This document shows positions 26,001-36,400 of a DNA stretch of 64,000 nt, in pieces (the first letter of the stretch is position 1; each line of letters opens with the position of its first letter). The stretch is from Oenanthe sinensis (Eukaryota; Streptophyta; Magnoliopsida; Apiales; Apiaceae): assembly GCA_028671895.1 (NCBI GenBank), contig CM053813.1, positions 46,470,501 through 46,534,500 on the forward strand, written 5' to 3'. Made by a program: the position numbers and the translations under genes. Below the pieces are notes generated by a model that was given only the letters and a program-made list of their open reading frames with translations, was not told the origin of the DNA and searched no databases.

Positions 26001-28979
26001 ATGTTCAATGAACGTGAAAAATCGATGAAGCATGAAAATCAAGCACGGCTGAAAGAAGATCTAGAAAGGTATAAAAAAACTCATGCTGTTGCCCATTGGT
26101 TTGCTGATGCCATTGCCGGAGATGCTAATGCCAGAGCGGCATTGGAAATGGAAGCTGATACACTGAACGAAAAGGGAGAAACTATCCTTCACGCTGAATC
26201 CCTGAGAGGAGATACAGAACGTGTGCGATTTATTGTGACGGAGTTCTCATACAAAAACCTTTTGGGCAAGTTGGATAGATTAAAACAGACTGCACTTCAC
26301 CTTGCAGCACATCATGGACACACTGAAGTGGTTGAACTCCTCATTAATGCAGCCAGATGTAATTTGCCTTCTTCTTCAGCTAACAATGATCCAGTTAGTT
26401 GTTTTCATGCTTTTGTTAGGCAACCTGCTCAAAAGCGGAACACTGCCTTACACCTAGCAGTCAATAAGGGTAAACTGGCTATTGTGAAGCTCTTATTAGA
26501 GGCCGATCCAAATGATAGACATATTCCAAACGATGAAGGTAAAACTCCAATCTATATAGCTGCGGAAAAAGGGTGCAATGATATAATAAAGGTGATCTGT
26601 ACAACTTGCACAGCTCTGTCTTTAGATGGTCCTGCTGGTGGTACGACTGCTTTGCATGCTGCTATTCTGAATATCCACCGAGGTATGTAGTAAATATGTA
26701 TGTATAACAATTTCAATATGCTTTGAGACTCATTTTTTGCAAATACGCCTATACCTTAGCTCCATACACTAGAAACAAAAGTAGCAAAGAATATGATCAA
26801 TACTGAAGGGACGTAATACCGGTTTTGCGTACATTTGTACTTGATGACTTGCAGCCAAGGAGGAAGATAGAGATGTGATTAGGATTATGATTGATGCAGC
26901 CAAACGTTGGAGTAGTGAAGCCGACACTTCAACTGAAAGTTTTGAAGCATTATTTAGTACAAGTGACATATCCGGACGCACTGTCTTAGAAATAGCGGTG
27001 GATGCAAATTACGCAGACATTGTTGAACTGATATTACAAGAAAATCCGGCCTATCGAGAAGGCCGTGCAAGTAAAAATGGTCTCATGCGTTTAATCTACA
27101 AAGCTACCGATAAGGAGTACACGGATATTGTCAAATTACTCTCTGAAACCTACGAAGCTGGAATGACTACTGGTCATAAAGGTGTGGTCGCCTTGATTCT
27201 TGCTATTAACAGGCGCGATGAAGGTATGTAATGTAATCTATACTCTTCTTTTAAACAAAAAATGTCATGACTCTCGCCGCATGCATCTGGTATAAGACCA
27301 TATAAAATTAAATTTTATAATTCTTAAATCATTCTTTCCATATATTACATTAACGTCATTTACTACCATTCTTATAATAATGATTAGTCCTATTTTCTAC
27401 GGTTAATTCACGTACAAAACTACATATACAACACCATATTTAAGTTTTTGACTAATAATAATGTATGTACTTGATTTTTGTTTTGTTTTTAGATTCTGTG
27501 ATGCGTCTCTTGAGAGCAGCCAAACATCTGGTAACTTTTGCAGATGATAAAGGGTGGACACCACTTCACTATGCCGCATATCACGAATTTGTCTCAATAC
27601 TTGATGTCATAATAAACACTCTGAAGGATGTTAAATATCAATTTGAGTATGGAAATATGATATCAACACCATTTCATGTAGCAGCCGAACACAAATACAC
27701 TTCTACAGTGATACGACTTGTGAAATCATGGCCAAGTTCGTCTTCTGCATACGCAGCTACTAATAAAAATGGTCAAAATATACTACACCTGGCGGCAGCT
27801 AATAATAAAAAAGAGATGATACTGGGTATATTGAAATATTGTCCGGAAAAGTACAAGGACAAGATTTTGGAACAACAAGATGCCAACGGTGATACACCTC
27901 TCCATTTGCTTATCTCCAATGGTTGTTTCATACCAGAACTCATGAAACATAAGGGACTTGATACAATGGCAAAAAACAAGAAAAAGTGGACCCCTCGAGA
28001 CATGCTGTATTTTCAAGATGAAATTATTGGGGATCAGGTACTTAATTAAAAAGCCTAGGTTTTATTTACTAATTTATGAAAACTACTTTTCTTAATCTGA
28101 TCTTAACGAAAAAGAACAAATTAACAAATCATGCATAAAAATAAATCATAAACTAAACTTGTATATAATTTGTTTGCATGTTTATATAAGTAACACCAAA
28201 TTTAAGAACATTTAATTTAATCCTCCTTAATATATATGATTAAAGTCTTATCACATTCATTTATAAAGATCCTTATCATGATAATTTCAGTATTATTTAT
28301 TGGTGGTACCTTTTTATAGGTACAAATTAAAATTGCACTTGACAATGTCCAGACTAATCAGTCCTGGAAGTTTTGGCGTAAAAACGTGGAGAAGAAAACA
28401 GATATTTTGAAAAGTTTAGTGCTCCCAAGTAAACGAGAGACAAAAGATGTGATATTCAATAAACATACAAAATTGTTGATGGATGAGAAGAGCTTACGGA
28501 TGAAAAAAGATCTAGAAAGGTATAAAAAAAGGACCAACACACAGATAATAGTTACTGCACTCATAACCACAGTAACTTTTACGGTAGGATTTACAATGCC
28601 GGGTGGCCTGAATCAAAGTGGAGAAGTTGATGAAGGATTGGTGGTTCTTTCCAAAAGAAGAGCTTTCAATGTGTTTATGGTGTCAGATGCATTAGCTCTA
28701 CTGTTGTCAACATCTTCTTTGTTCTTCTACTTTCTTGAATCAATGAATGATGATACCCACCAAGTCTCAAAACTCAATGCTGCATCAACTGTGCTCAACA
28801 TTGTTTCTGTGATGGCAATGATGTTGACTTTTATTGCAGGAACATATGTGGTGTTATCCCACTCACCAGCCCTTGCCATTACCGTTTGCATCATCAGTTC
28901 CCTCTTCTTTTTACTTATCATTATTCTAATGATTAAGGTGGTATATGATCGTCTGCTAGTAAAACAGAATAAAGATTGA
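13506..28979 (+). CDS. fused ankyrin-repeat / PGG-domain membrane protein (ACD6-like architecture)
   Basis: Seven exons chain with GT-AG splice sites and matching phases: 13506-14826, 18852-19346, 24909-25456, 25902-26682, 26855-27223, 27493-28037 and 28320-28979. Together they give 4,719 nt, 1,572 aa. Related genes in this window use four exons: ankyrin, ankyrin, ankyrin, then linker plus PGG. Here exon 4 starts as the usual linker (VQIKIALDNV) but at about residue 847 runs in frame into a second ankyrin N-terminal exon (FADAIAGDAN), followed by a second exon 2, 3 and 4. The PGG motif MPGG is at about 1446-1449 with four hydrophobic segments after about 1425. The family acts in membranes, and ACD6 is known to control salicylic-acid-dependent defence and cell death; that role is inferred only from architecture. 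Introns 1 and 2 (4.0 and 5.6 kb) are full of transposon pieces. Alternatives are two separate transcripts or a silent relic. No stop or frameshift is seen. Confidence 0.72.
13755..14820 (+). repeat. three tandem 119-120-codon ankyrin modules within exon 1
   Basis: The string encoding VVEVL.DAAR starts at 13755, 14112 and 14472, giving periods of 357 and 360 nt. Each module contains SFQAFL, TALH.AV, LV.ADP, GKTPIYIA..RGY and GPRG(N)T, about three ankyrin repeats. Modules 2 and 3 are closest to each other (shared ARLSSSSSDKD and DPSATYIQNK). The homologous exon in the three other ankyrin genes has a single module, so this is a private expansion that keeps the frame. Confidence 0.92.
16943..17002. 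repeat. (CA)n(TA)n microsatellite
   Basis: About 9 CA units followed by about 20 TA units, in intron 1 of the fused ankyrin gene. Confidence 0.95.
18380..18694 (-). mobile_element. small non-autonomous Helitron
   Basis: On the minus strand it begins TCTATACTATAATATT (right border, 18679-18694) and ends with CACGGATTAAGCTAG (left border, 18380). Plant Helitrons typically have a TC...CTATACTAT-type 5' end and CTAG at the 3' end. The 3' hairpin is weak. About 315 bp, no coding capacity. Confidence 0.55.
18917..19054 (+). repeat. acidic Asp/Glu/Ser repeat tract in ankyrin exon 2
   Basis: About 46 codons (residues 463-508 of the fused protein) are made of imperfect repeats of DADESDED / DTDESDED type. 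The equivalent place in the other three ankyrin genes has a short neutral linker (for example SSEADTSTESFEA). The tract keeps the frame, and the DNA shows GATGAAAGTGATGAAGATGT repeats, so replication slippage is the likely origin. Confidence 0.9.
19588..20203 (+). mobile_element. non-autonomous Helitron
   Basis: The right end has a GC-rich hairpin-like string (CCCATGCATCGCATCGCATG) followed by GGGTATAAACTAG|T at 20200-20204, the Helitron 3' signature. The left end carries TATTTATACTATATTATTAG after TC at 19588. About 616 bp with no coding capacity. The 3' end is secure; the 5' end is approximate. Confidence 0.65.
20948..21104. repeat. tandem duplication of about 70-86 bp
   Basis: ATTTGATCATCCCGTTGGATTCAACA and, further on, CATACAGTTTCACAGATTTG with ATACACACGATTAAT occur twice in succession. 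The first copy has an extra 16 bp or so in the middle. Confidence 0.9.
21235..22468. mobile_element. CTCGAG-rich non-autonomous element with inverted ends
   Basis: The left end reads GAGCTGTAATTCGAGCCGAG. The right end, reverse-complemented, reads AGGGCTGTAATTCGAGCCAA. Both ends are rich in GACTCG/CGAGTC words for about 150-250 bp, and the middle is AT-rich. Elements starting GGGCTGTAA.CGAGCC are a common plant DNA-transposon family, hAT-like by general knowledge. Flanks are both GATATATAT-type, so the target duplication cannot be read safely. No transposase frame; the 92-codon frame at 21123 only reads the CTCGAG words. Confidence 0.65.
23330..23745. repeat. two diverged direct repeats of about 200 bp
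   Basis: 23330-23540 and 23564-23745 share TGTTCTGTATATATAAAAAT, ATAGAATAATGTAT, AAAAGATATTATAAAA and GAACATGAAAAAA in the same order. A third fragment is at about 23938-23980. Non-coding, within intron 2. Confidence 0.7.
24533..24560. repeat. (AT)n microsatellite
   Basis: Run of about 13 AT units in intron 2. Confidence 0.95.
25902..26682 (+). other. chimeric exon: PGG-linker start joined to an ankyrin first exon
   Basis: From the acceptor TTACAG the exon encodes VQIKIALDNV...KDLERYKK-type linker, as in exon 4 of the sister genes. At about 26079 it should continue into the membrane segment (NTQIIVTALI). It passes instead through THAVAHW into FADAIAGDANARAALEMEAD, the N-terminal motif of a first exon (compare ALYAAAIAGDADA of other genes). 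It then continues through about four ankyrin repeats to donor GTATGT. No stop intervenes. The join therefore lies at about 26079-26105 and removes the ATG of the second gene. Confidence 0.85.
26855..28979 (+). other. second-unit exons 2-4 with PGG membrane domain
   Basis: Exons 26855-27223 (ankyrin), 27493-28037 (ankyrin, with GWTPLHYAAYHEF and NGQNILHLAA) and 28320-28979 (PGG) match the sister genes in size and phase. The last exon carries a basic linker, MPGG, and four hydrophobic helices (IIVTALITTVTFTVGF, SDALALLLSTSSLFF, NIVSVMAMMLTFIAG, VCIISSLFFLLIIIL). It ends KQNKD. These exons have no nearby ATG-first exon or promoter of their own, so expression would depend on the upstream unit or on an unseen start. 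Confidence 0.8.
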
Positions 28980-30193
28980 GTATGTTTGCTGTTGTTCCCA
29001 TCTGCTTTATAAATTTTCAAATTCATGATGCGTTGTAAATGACTCCAAATTCAACGGGATTCTTATATGGAGAAAGGGGCATTAAACTGTATTGTTGTTG
29101 CCAAAATCAAGTGATTAGTAACAATGTATCTGTCATTTGTACCAATTACTCCACATGTTTATCAATAATAAGTTTTGTATTAAGACCCTGAAGCCTTTTT
29201 TAAGCTTTACTAGACTTGTTTTTAGTTAAACAGATTCGTTTAGCTTTGCGATGTCCTCAAATGACCATAGAGTTGCCCTCTAGAAAGCCACGGGTGGCCA
29301 GTTTATACAAAATTCAAAGTGTCCGAGCTTTATGATATTCAAAACTGACATACATATGTTTTGTAAGCTCTCATACTTACAAACCCCTTTCCTTAATTCT
29401 AACACATGCTCATCATTCTTATCCATACCTTGACTTCTCATCCTTCCAATCTTAATGTTTCTCTCTGCAGATACCCAAAATTACAAACCCTAAATGCAAC
29501 CACTTTGTGTAGATAATCCTTAACATATTGTTTTGGGCAATTGATAACACATTTTATTAGTATAATATCATTGTATTATTGTATATATTTATTAAGTTTA
29601 TTTTCCCTTTTTATGGTTGGTTTGTATTTATTTTGATTGTGCAGATATTAAAATGATATTACAGATTTGTTAATTAAAAAGAGATATTTGCACTCGTTTC
29701 TATCAAGATATCACAGCATATTATGATAAGTCAGCAGAATTGTGATAAATAAGTAAGAATAATCTATTTGGGAAAGTCGAGCAAACAAATAATCATAAGG
29801 ATCATTGTAAATAAATAAAAATATCTTTATAATTAATTTACCCTTATAATTGTTTTAGTATAAATAGATAGGCTAGATCTCTTATATCAGAAATCTTTTG
29901 CCCTTATAATTGTTTTAGTATAATTTGTCCTTATAATTCGACATCTTATAAATTAGTTATCTCAAAACATGCCATTAACAAGAAAATATATAATTCCTGG
30001 AACAGGAGACAAGTATTTTGACTCAGAGAGTTCAAACATTAGCCAAAAAATATAGTTTTCCTAACATTATAGATTTTTAAAAAAATAGTGTGATTATTAA
30101 ATTTATATTTTTAAATCATCGAATTATATCTTATGAATTTTATAAAAAAAATTTAAATAAATTACAAAATATAATTGGAATTTTAAAGATTAC

Positions 30194-30605
30194 CCGTGCC
30201 TTGCACGGAATAATAGATACTATTATATAAATACAAAATACAGTAGTTCTCCGAAAAATTATTTATCATTTGAGTCTAACCCTGATTAGTGAGTTATTCA
30301 TGAGATACGAAAATTTATATGTATTTAAAATATATATAATTGGTTAGAAAACTAGAAATATAGGTTTTATCACTTAATTATAAAATATTTTAATATCCGT
30401 TCAAAGTGATATTTCGGTAACTAAACACTTAGGTACATATAAGATTTCAGTATTTAATTATTATAAGAAATATTATATGAGTAAAAATATATTTTAAACT
30501 TACGCTTATATAACTTATATATTAAAAAACAATACACTTAAATCAAAAAATTATAAATTTGATCGATTTTAGAAGTTACACGTGTCTTACACGGGCAAGA
30601 CTTAG
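30194..30605 (+). mobile_element. decayed Helitron ends, two in tandem
   Basis: CCGTGCCTTGCACGG (30194-30208) is a perfect Helitron-type 3' hairpin. It is followed at once by AGATACTATTATATAAATAC, a 5'-type end. A second hairpin-like string (CACGTGTCTTACACGGGC, then AAGACTTAGT) ends at about 30605. This suggests one Helitron of about 390 bp (30214-30605) inserted next to the 3' end of another. CTAG is mutated in both, so the borders are approximate. Confidence 0.45.
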
Positions 30606-30747
30606 TTATACTACAAACACACCAAAACAATATTATTTATTAATTCTTTTGAATTTCAGGCGTAGCTACTAACTAACTCTTCTCTTTTGATGTTTTCGAT
30701 CAATCAAAATCAAATTAAAATGTACGAAAGAGTCTGCATATCACTTA

Positions 30748-30956
30748 GGGAGTGTTTGGCTTAGCTTATAAGTAATAAGTTTTTTTTTTAAAAAAGTATT
30801 TTCATATTTTTTTTTGAAAATTAATATTTATTTTAGAAATTTAAGACCAAATCTTATTTTCAAATTTGAAAATAAGTTACTTATTTTCAGAAAAAGTACA
30901 TATATACCAACTTTTTCAGCTTATAAGCTGATTTATAAGTCCAGCCAAACGGGCTC
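30748..30956. mobile_element. Harbinger-like (Tourist-type) MITE, copy 2
   Basis: 209 bp with ends GGGAGTGTTTGGCT and GAGCCCGTTTGGCT (second reverse-complemented). TTA is on both sides (30745-30747, 30957-30959), the standard PIF/Harbinger target duplication. Inner AATAAG/CTTATT blocks match the MITEs at 6125 and 53613. Confidence 0.88.
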
Positions 30957-31714
30957 TTAGCAAGCTGACAGATAAAGTCCTAAAAAAAACCCATAATATA
31001 TGGAAGGCCCAAGAAACTACCTATAAATAAAAGACTGGTAGTTCAATTGAATGGGTAAACCATTGAGAGGAAAATTCCAAACCGTATCTAAAGTGACTCG
31101 TAATTCAGTTTACAACACACATATTCCTGATTCAAAATCTTAATACCAAGACTCATTTAAAATTCAATTAAACATATAAATATCAATCAGAGATTGTTTT
31201 CAAGTCTGAAATCTCTATTTTATATCTTACTCTTCCAATCAATATAGACTTTTAAGAGTTTTGGTCATATATTTTCACAGTTAATTTTTAAATTTTTTAA
31301 ATTGTTGATTATAATATTAAATAAAAAAATTTATTCACAAAATTTATTTAATTATATGGTTAAAATTCTTTAAAGTATATATTAAAAAATTAAATAACAT
31401 ATATATTTAAAAATTGAGGAGTGTAACTTTTAATATAAAAACATATTTAACTTTGGTTATAGTAAAAATTTAATATATAAATTATAATTAAATTTAAATT
31501 AATTTAATCAAAATTAAAAAAGATAAAAAATATGAGGCCAAGTAAATATTCGATACTCCTATCAATCTATCGTCGTCAAGACGCGTCAATATCACTATAT
31601 CAGTCCCCGCGTACGGACCACTTTCGGAATGCTACATCACAATAATTGTTAACATTGCATGTGCATAAACTTGGCAGAAGACGGGGAATTTTTAATTAAT
31701 TCAATTAAAATATA

Positions 31715-31966
31715 TTTCATCCGTTTTATAAAAGGTGGCGTTTTATAAATTTCAGAAGTAAAATTTATTTAAATTTGATCGTAAATTAAATATTATTGAT
31801 TTATACTTTTATAAAAATAAAAATTAATAATTAATGAAATATATATTTTTAATGATATATTTTTCATAATTTTTATTTCTAACAATAATTATTAATTATT
31901 GGTCAAACTTGATTGAGTTTGACTTTTATTTTTTATAAACCACCACTTATTGTGGAATGGAGGGAG
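31715..31966. mobile_element. decayed Stowaway-like MITE
   Basis: The left end TTTCATCCGTTTTATAAAA.GTGGCGTTT pairs with the right end AAACCACCACTTATTGTGGAATGGAGGGAG in inverted orientation. GGAGGGAG is the usual Stowaway-type terminus, and TA precedes the left end. Both ends have mutated. Confidence 0.55.
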
Positions 31967-32297
31967 TGATATTTATATAATAAATTAATTCAAAATATTC
32001 TGATACAAATAATGTTTTTAACATTTTATTTTTAAAATATTTGATAAATTTTATTTACATTCTAATGTATTACATGTTATTATCGATAAATTCTCCAAAT
32101 ATTTATAATTTATAGATTTGAAAAGGAGAATAAGGAAATTTTAGATAACTTTCTCTCTTGATAGTATAAAATAAATGTGTTATGATAATTATGTTATTTT
32201 ATCATGCACAATTTTTGTAAATATTATTTTGATTGTGCGTACTAAAATAATATAATTATCAAAACAAGTTATTTTATTCACTACCTGGAGATAAAAT

Positions 32298-32456
32298 TAT
32301 TTAAGTTCCTTATTTTCTTTAAAAAATTATATTGAATACATTTTTATACATATTTTGTAAGTATTTTTTACTTGTAAACAATATTTTAAATACTTACAAA
32401 ATATGTATAAAAATGTATTCAATATAATTTTTTAAAGAAAATAAGGAACTTAAATA
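32298..32456. repeat. perfect 69-bp inverted repeat with 21-nt loop
   Basis: Arm 1 (32298-32366) and arm 2 (32388-32456) are exact reverse complements over all 69 positions, separated by 21 nt. The arms contain AAGTTCCTTATTTTC and TACATATTTTGTAAG. A transcript would fold into a long perfect hairpin. No terminal motif of a known transposon group and no target duplication were identified. AT-rich. Confidence 0.93.
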
Positions 32457-33351
32457 TTCAATCTTATATATGTTTTGAAGGAATAAGTATAAATTTGATT
32501 ATAATGTTTTAAATTTGTATATTATCTTTATTTTAACTAAATATTATATGGGATTGAACCAATATCTTTAATTTTTTTTTAATTATATCTTGGTTTAAAT
32601 GGGATTAGATTGAGATCATTACATTTCTTTAAAAAAATAATTTAATAGAGGAAATAAAATTATATCTTTTACAACCAGATATTAAAGTAATTATAATCTT
32701 AGTATTTCTCCAACAAAATAATATTTTAAAGAATTATAATATTTAAATTAATTTCAAATAATTTTTACCAAACAAAAATTTAAAGATTTAAAAGTTACAA
32801 TATTATCACATAATAAATTTTATTAAACAAAACTTCATTAAACAAACATGGCTAAAAACCTCTAAAGACTTTAAAGACCAAGAGGTCGGTTGAATTATCA
32901 ATTTCCAACTCCATTAACGGGAATGATTTTAGTTAACCGGATTTAAATCTCATTGAACGGTGGTAGAGGTAAACCCTCTTTCACTTCGGCCGACAATTCA
33001 ATCCAACTTTTTCAACGTTCTTTCCGAACCACTCATGTTTTTGTGTTGATTATTCAAACTATAACAACCAACTGGAATTACTTGTACATTTTCTCAACTT
33101 CAAGTTTTTATTATTGACTATTCAAACTAACAAACAACTGGAATTATTTGTACATTTTCTCAACTTCAAATTAGTAATCTTTTTTAAAATTATATATATT
33201 AAAACAAAATCATATAAATTATCTTTATGTTTACCCTTATTGTGTTGAAACTTAAACCCAGTTCTAATATTATTATATTAAAAAATAGAATGCAAGTATT
33301 GTAATAATTTTTTGAATATATTTAATATAAAATGGTATTTCTTAGCCTTTG

Positions 33352-33360
33352 TATATATAA
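33352..33360 (+). promoter_or_regulatory. putative TATA box of the 33478 ankyrin gene
   Basis: TATATATAA lies 118 bp before the ATG, within the leader block conserved among the three ankyrin genes. Confidence 0.55.
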
Positions 33361-33477
33361 AGAATTAAAGATAAGTAATGTTGAATAATATGCACCTTCA
33401 GATTTTTTCTTCGATTAACACACACGCACGTATATATAACTAAGAGTCAGGTAGAAATTAATAAGATATAATTATAT

Positions 33478-36400
33478 ATGGATAATTTAGATGCTTTGTA
33501 TGACGCTGCCATTGCCGGAAATGCTGATGCCAAAGCTAAATTGGAGACGGAAGCTGATAGAGTGAACGAACGTGAAGAAACAATCCTTCATATTGAATCC
33601 ATAAAGGGAAATACAGAACGTGTGCGATTCATTCTGAGGGAGTTTGCACACAAAAATCTTTTGGTCAAGCTGGATAATCAGGAATGCACTGCACTTTGCT
33701 GGGCTGCATATTTCGGACACACTCAAGTGGCTGAGGTCCTGATTGATGCAGCCAGACCATTGCATCCGGCTAATGATAATCCGTTTACTTCTTTTCAAGC
33801 TTTTCTTAGGCATGTTGATGTTGATTCGGAGACTGCTTTATATACAGCAGCTAAGAGAGGTCACGTGGCTGTTGCTAAGCTATTAGCAGAGGCAGATCCA
33901 ACTGATACACATATTCAAAACTATCGAGGTAAAACTCCAATCTACATAGCCGCCGAAAGAGGCTACTTCGATATAGTCAAGGTGATTTGTACAGCTTGCA
34001 GACCTCCGTATAATTTGGATGGTCCTCGTGGTAATACTGCTTTGCATGCGGCTATTAAGAATCTCTACCAAGGTATGTAAACAATAAATTGATTCTTTAT
34101 AAACATTCCCTTCCGTAACTTCCGTTAACACATATTTCCGTTGTTATCTTATAATCTATGCAAAATACAAATAATATTAATCAATTATTAATTTATTTTC
34201 TTATTAATTTTTCTCTATATTTTAATGCAATGTTGTCTTATATTATTATTATTTTCTATTAATTATTTTTTAATTTAATATTCATGAGATTTAGTTAATA
34301 AATTATAATTTTAAATAAATTAATGGGTTTGAAGTGATGAAATTGAATGAATGTGAGTACAATTTCTATTATATAAAAATTATACCGTAAACAAGATTCT
34401 TAAATAGAAAATATAAACTATAATTTATTAGATATAATATAATATTATCTTTGTTTTAAAGGAGGACTACTACTTTTGATAAAGTTATATGTAGGATATA
34501 TTTGTTTGAAATATTAAAGTAATAAATTATAAGCTTGTATAACTAATATGTATAATAAAGAAGAGTTGTACAAAAGTAGGATTTACGGGACCACCGACCA
34601 AATTTTTGCCTCTTGGCTTTAATAATATAGTATAGATTCAACAACCTTATAATTAGTGTTGGTTGAATATTATATATATAATATAATATATAAAATATGG
34701 GTGAAATTAAAGAAATGGTATGATGAATTTATCTTAAAATTTATTATTTGAATTAATATTTAGTTGTACGATAATATTTCTAATTATATACATACTTACT
34801 AATTACAAAAATAATATTATTAATAATAAAAATTTATAGAATTTAGTTTTATCATAAAATGATTAGTTTAACTAATGATCTATAATATTTTAAATTGAAA
34901 GTAGATTTATTTCAACACTAATTTAAAATATTATAAATGAAATTTGAAGTTCAAGTCTCTCTAGACAAGAGGCTCGGAATTCATTTTTTTTTTGAATTTG
35001 AAAAAATTCAAAATTTTTTTAGAAGTTCGATTTCATCAAAATTTGGCTGATAATTTTGTATACATCACTAATCAAATAATAATAAAAATATAATATAAAA
35101 AATATATTACACGATACGACAACCCTCAAGATGTCGTGGAGATGACAATTCTCAGAAGACTATGGCGCTAGTCTCGTGCTTCTATATATCAAAATATAAC
35201 TTAAAAGATAGAGTAAAGTATTTTAATTGATATATTAATTGTAATATTATATTTTTAAAATTAGAGTTTATATTTATGTATATTTACATATTCAGTATAT
35301 TTCTAACATTTTAAAGATTATTCGTCTGATTTCAATAACTATTTATTTATAATATAAATAGAATAAAGTGCATTTTATTTACCTTTATTTTATTCCAAAC
35401 CCCATTTATAATACTATAATTCACAACTGACAGGTTAAAGTATAAATGGAAGGAAGATAAATATGTGGGTTTATACGGATCTATATCACAAATATTCATT
35501 AAATTAATAGTTGGATAAATTTATTCTTATAGAATTAATACAAATATATGAAATGTCACAAAATGTAATGAAAACGAATATACAATATTGTAAGTGATTA
35601 ATTTTAGAATAGAGTATTTCAAATGATGTAATGATTAAAGTACACAGTAAGTGATTGCTTTTAAAATGAAATGTTTTTTAAGTGGTGTATTGAGTAAAGT
35701 ACATATCTTTATTCATATAAATATAATGGTTAAAATGTGAATTGAAAAAAAAATCACGAAATTAGTTGAAATGGGCAAAATATAAACTTTACTATTAATG
35801 CAAGTGATAATTTCTTAAATGTATTATTATAAATAATATATCAACCAAAATATAATACATATAATGCACATTATTTTAAAAGATATATTTCTGATGCATA
35901 CCAAATATTACATAACATTATAATGTTAATTCTTTAGACTAGACTGCTATGGTAGCATGCAAACATGTAACAATTCCAATACACTACTAGTTCTTATATA
36001 TTAGGTATATCGGATCTGCATGGATCTTCGTTTCATTAATATATTAGTCGATATTCCATTATTCCCGTAAAATTCAATTAAAAATCAGCTTAATTAGATA
36101 TATAACTACTTTTTTTTATGCTAATTTAATTTATTACATAGCTCTTTGCTAAATATTTCTTCATTATTGTCATAATTCCCTACAGATATAGTTGACTGTC
36201 TTCTAAATATAACATATTGTCCGCCTTTATGCAAAGATTTCAGTTTTTTGTGTGCTATTTTCTGAGTGTACTATGAAACTCACGATTGAACGTGTAAAAT
36301 TATGTCCTGAATTAACGATAGTTTTTTTTAATTACGGAAACAGAAGGACATATATAGGAAAAGAAAAGTAGATTTTTTTAAGAAAAATATTGAACTTTTA

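Larger units (their letters stand above)
28980..33351. other. intergenic region between ankyrin genes
   Basis: The first 250 bp resemble the 3' flanks at 43632-43930 and 56547-56850 (ACATGTTTA..., AATAATAAGT, CCTGAAG..TT, CTTCACTAGA-like), so they are the family's 3' UTR. The rest holds Helitron ends, two MITEs and a perfect inverted repeat, listed separately. No gene is recognised. Confidence 0.65.
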
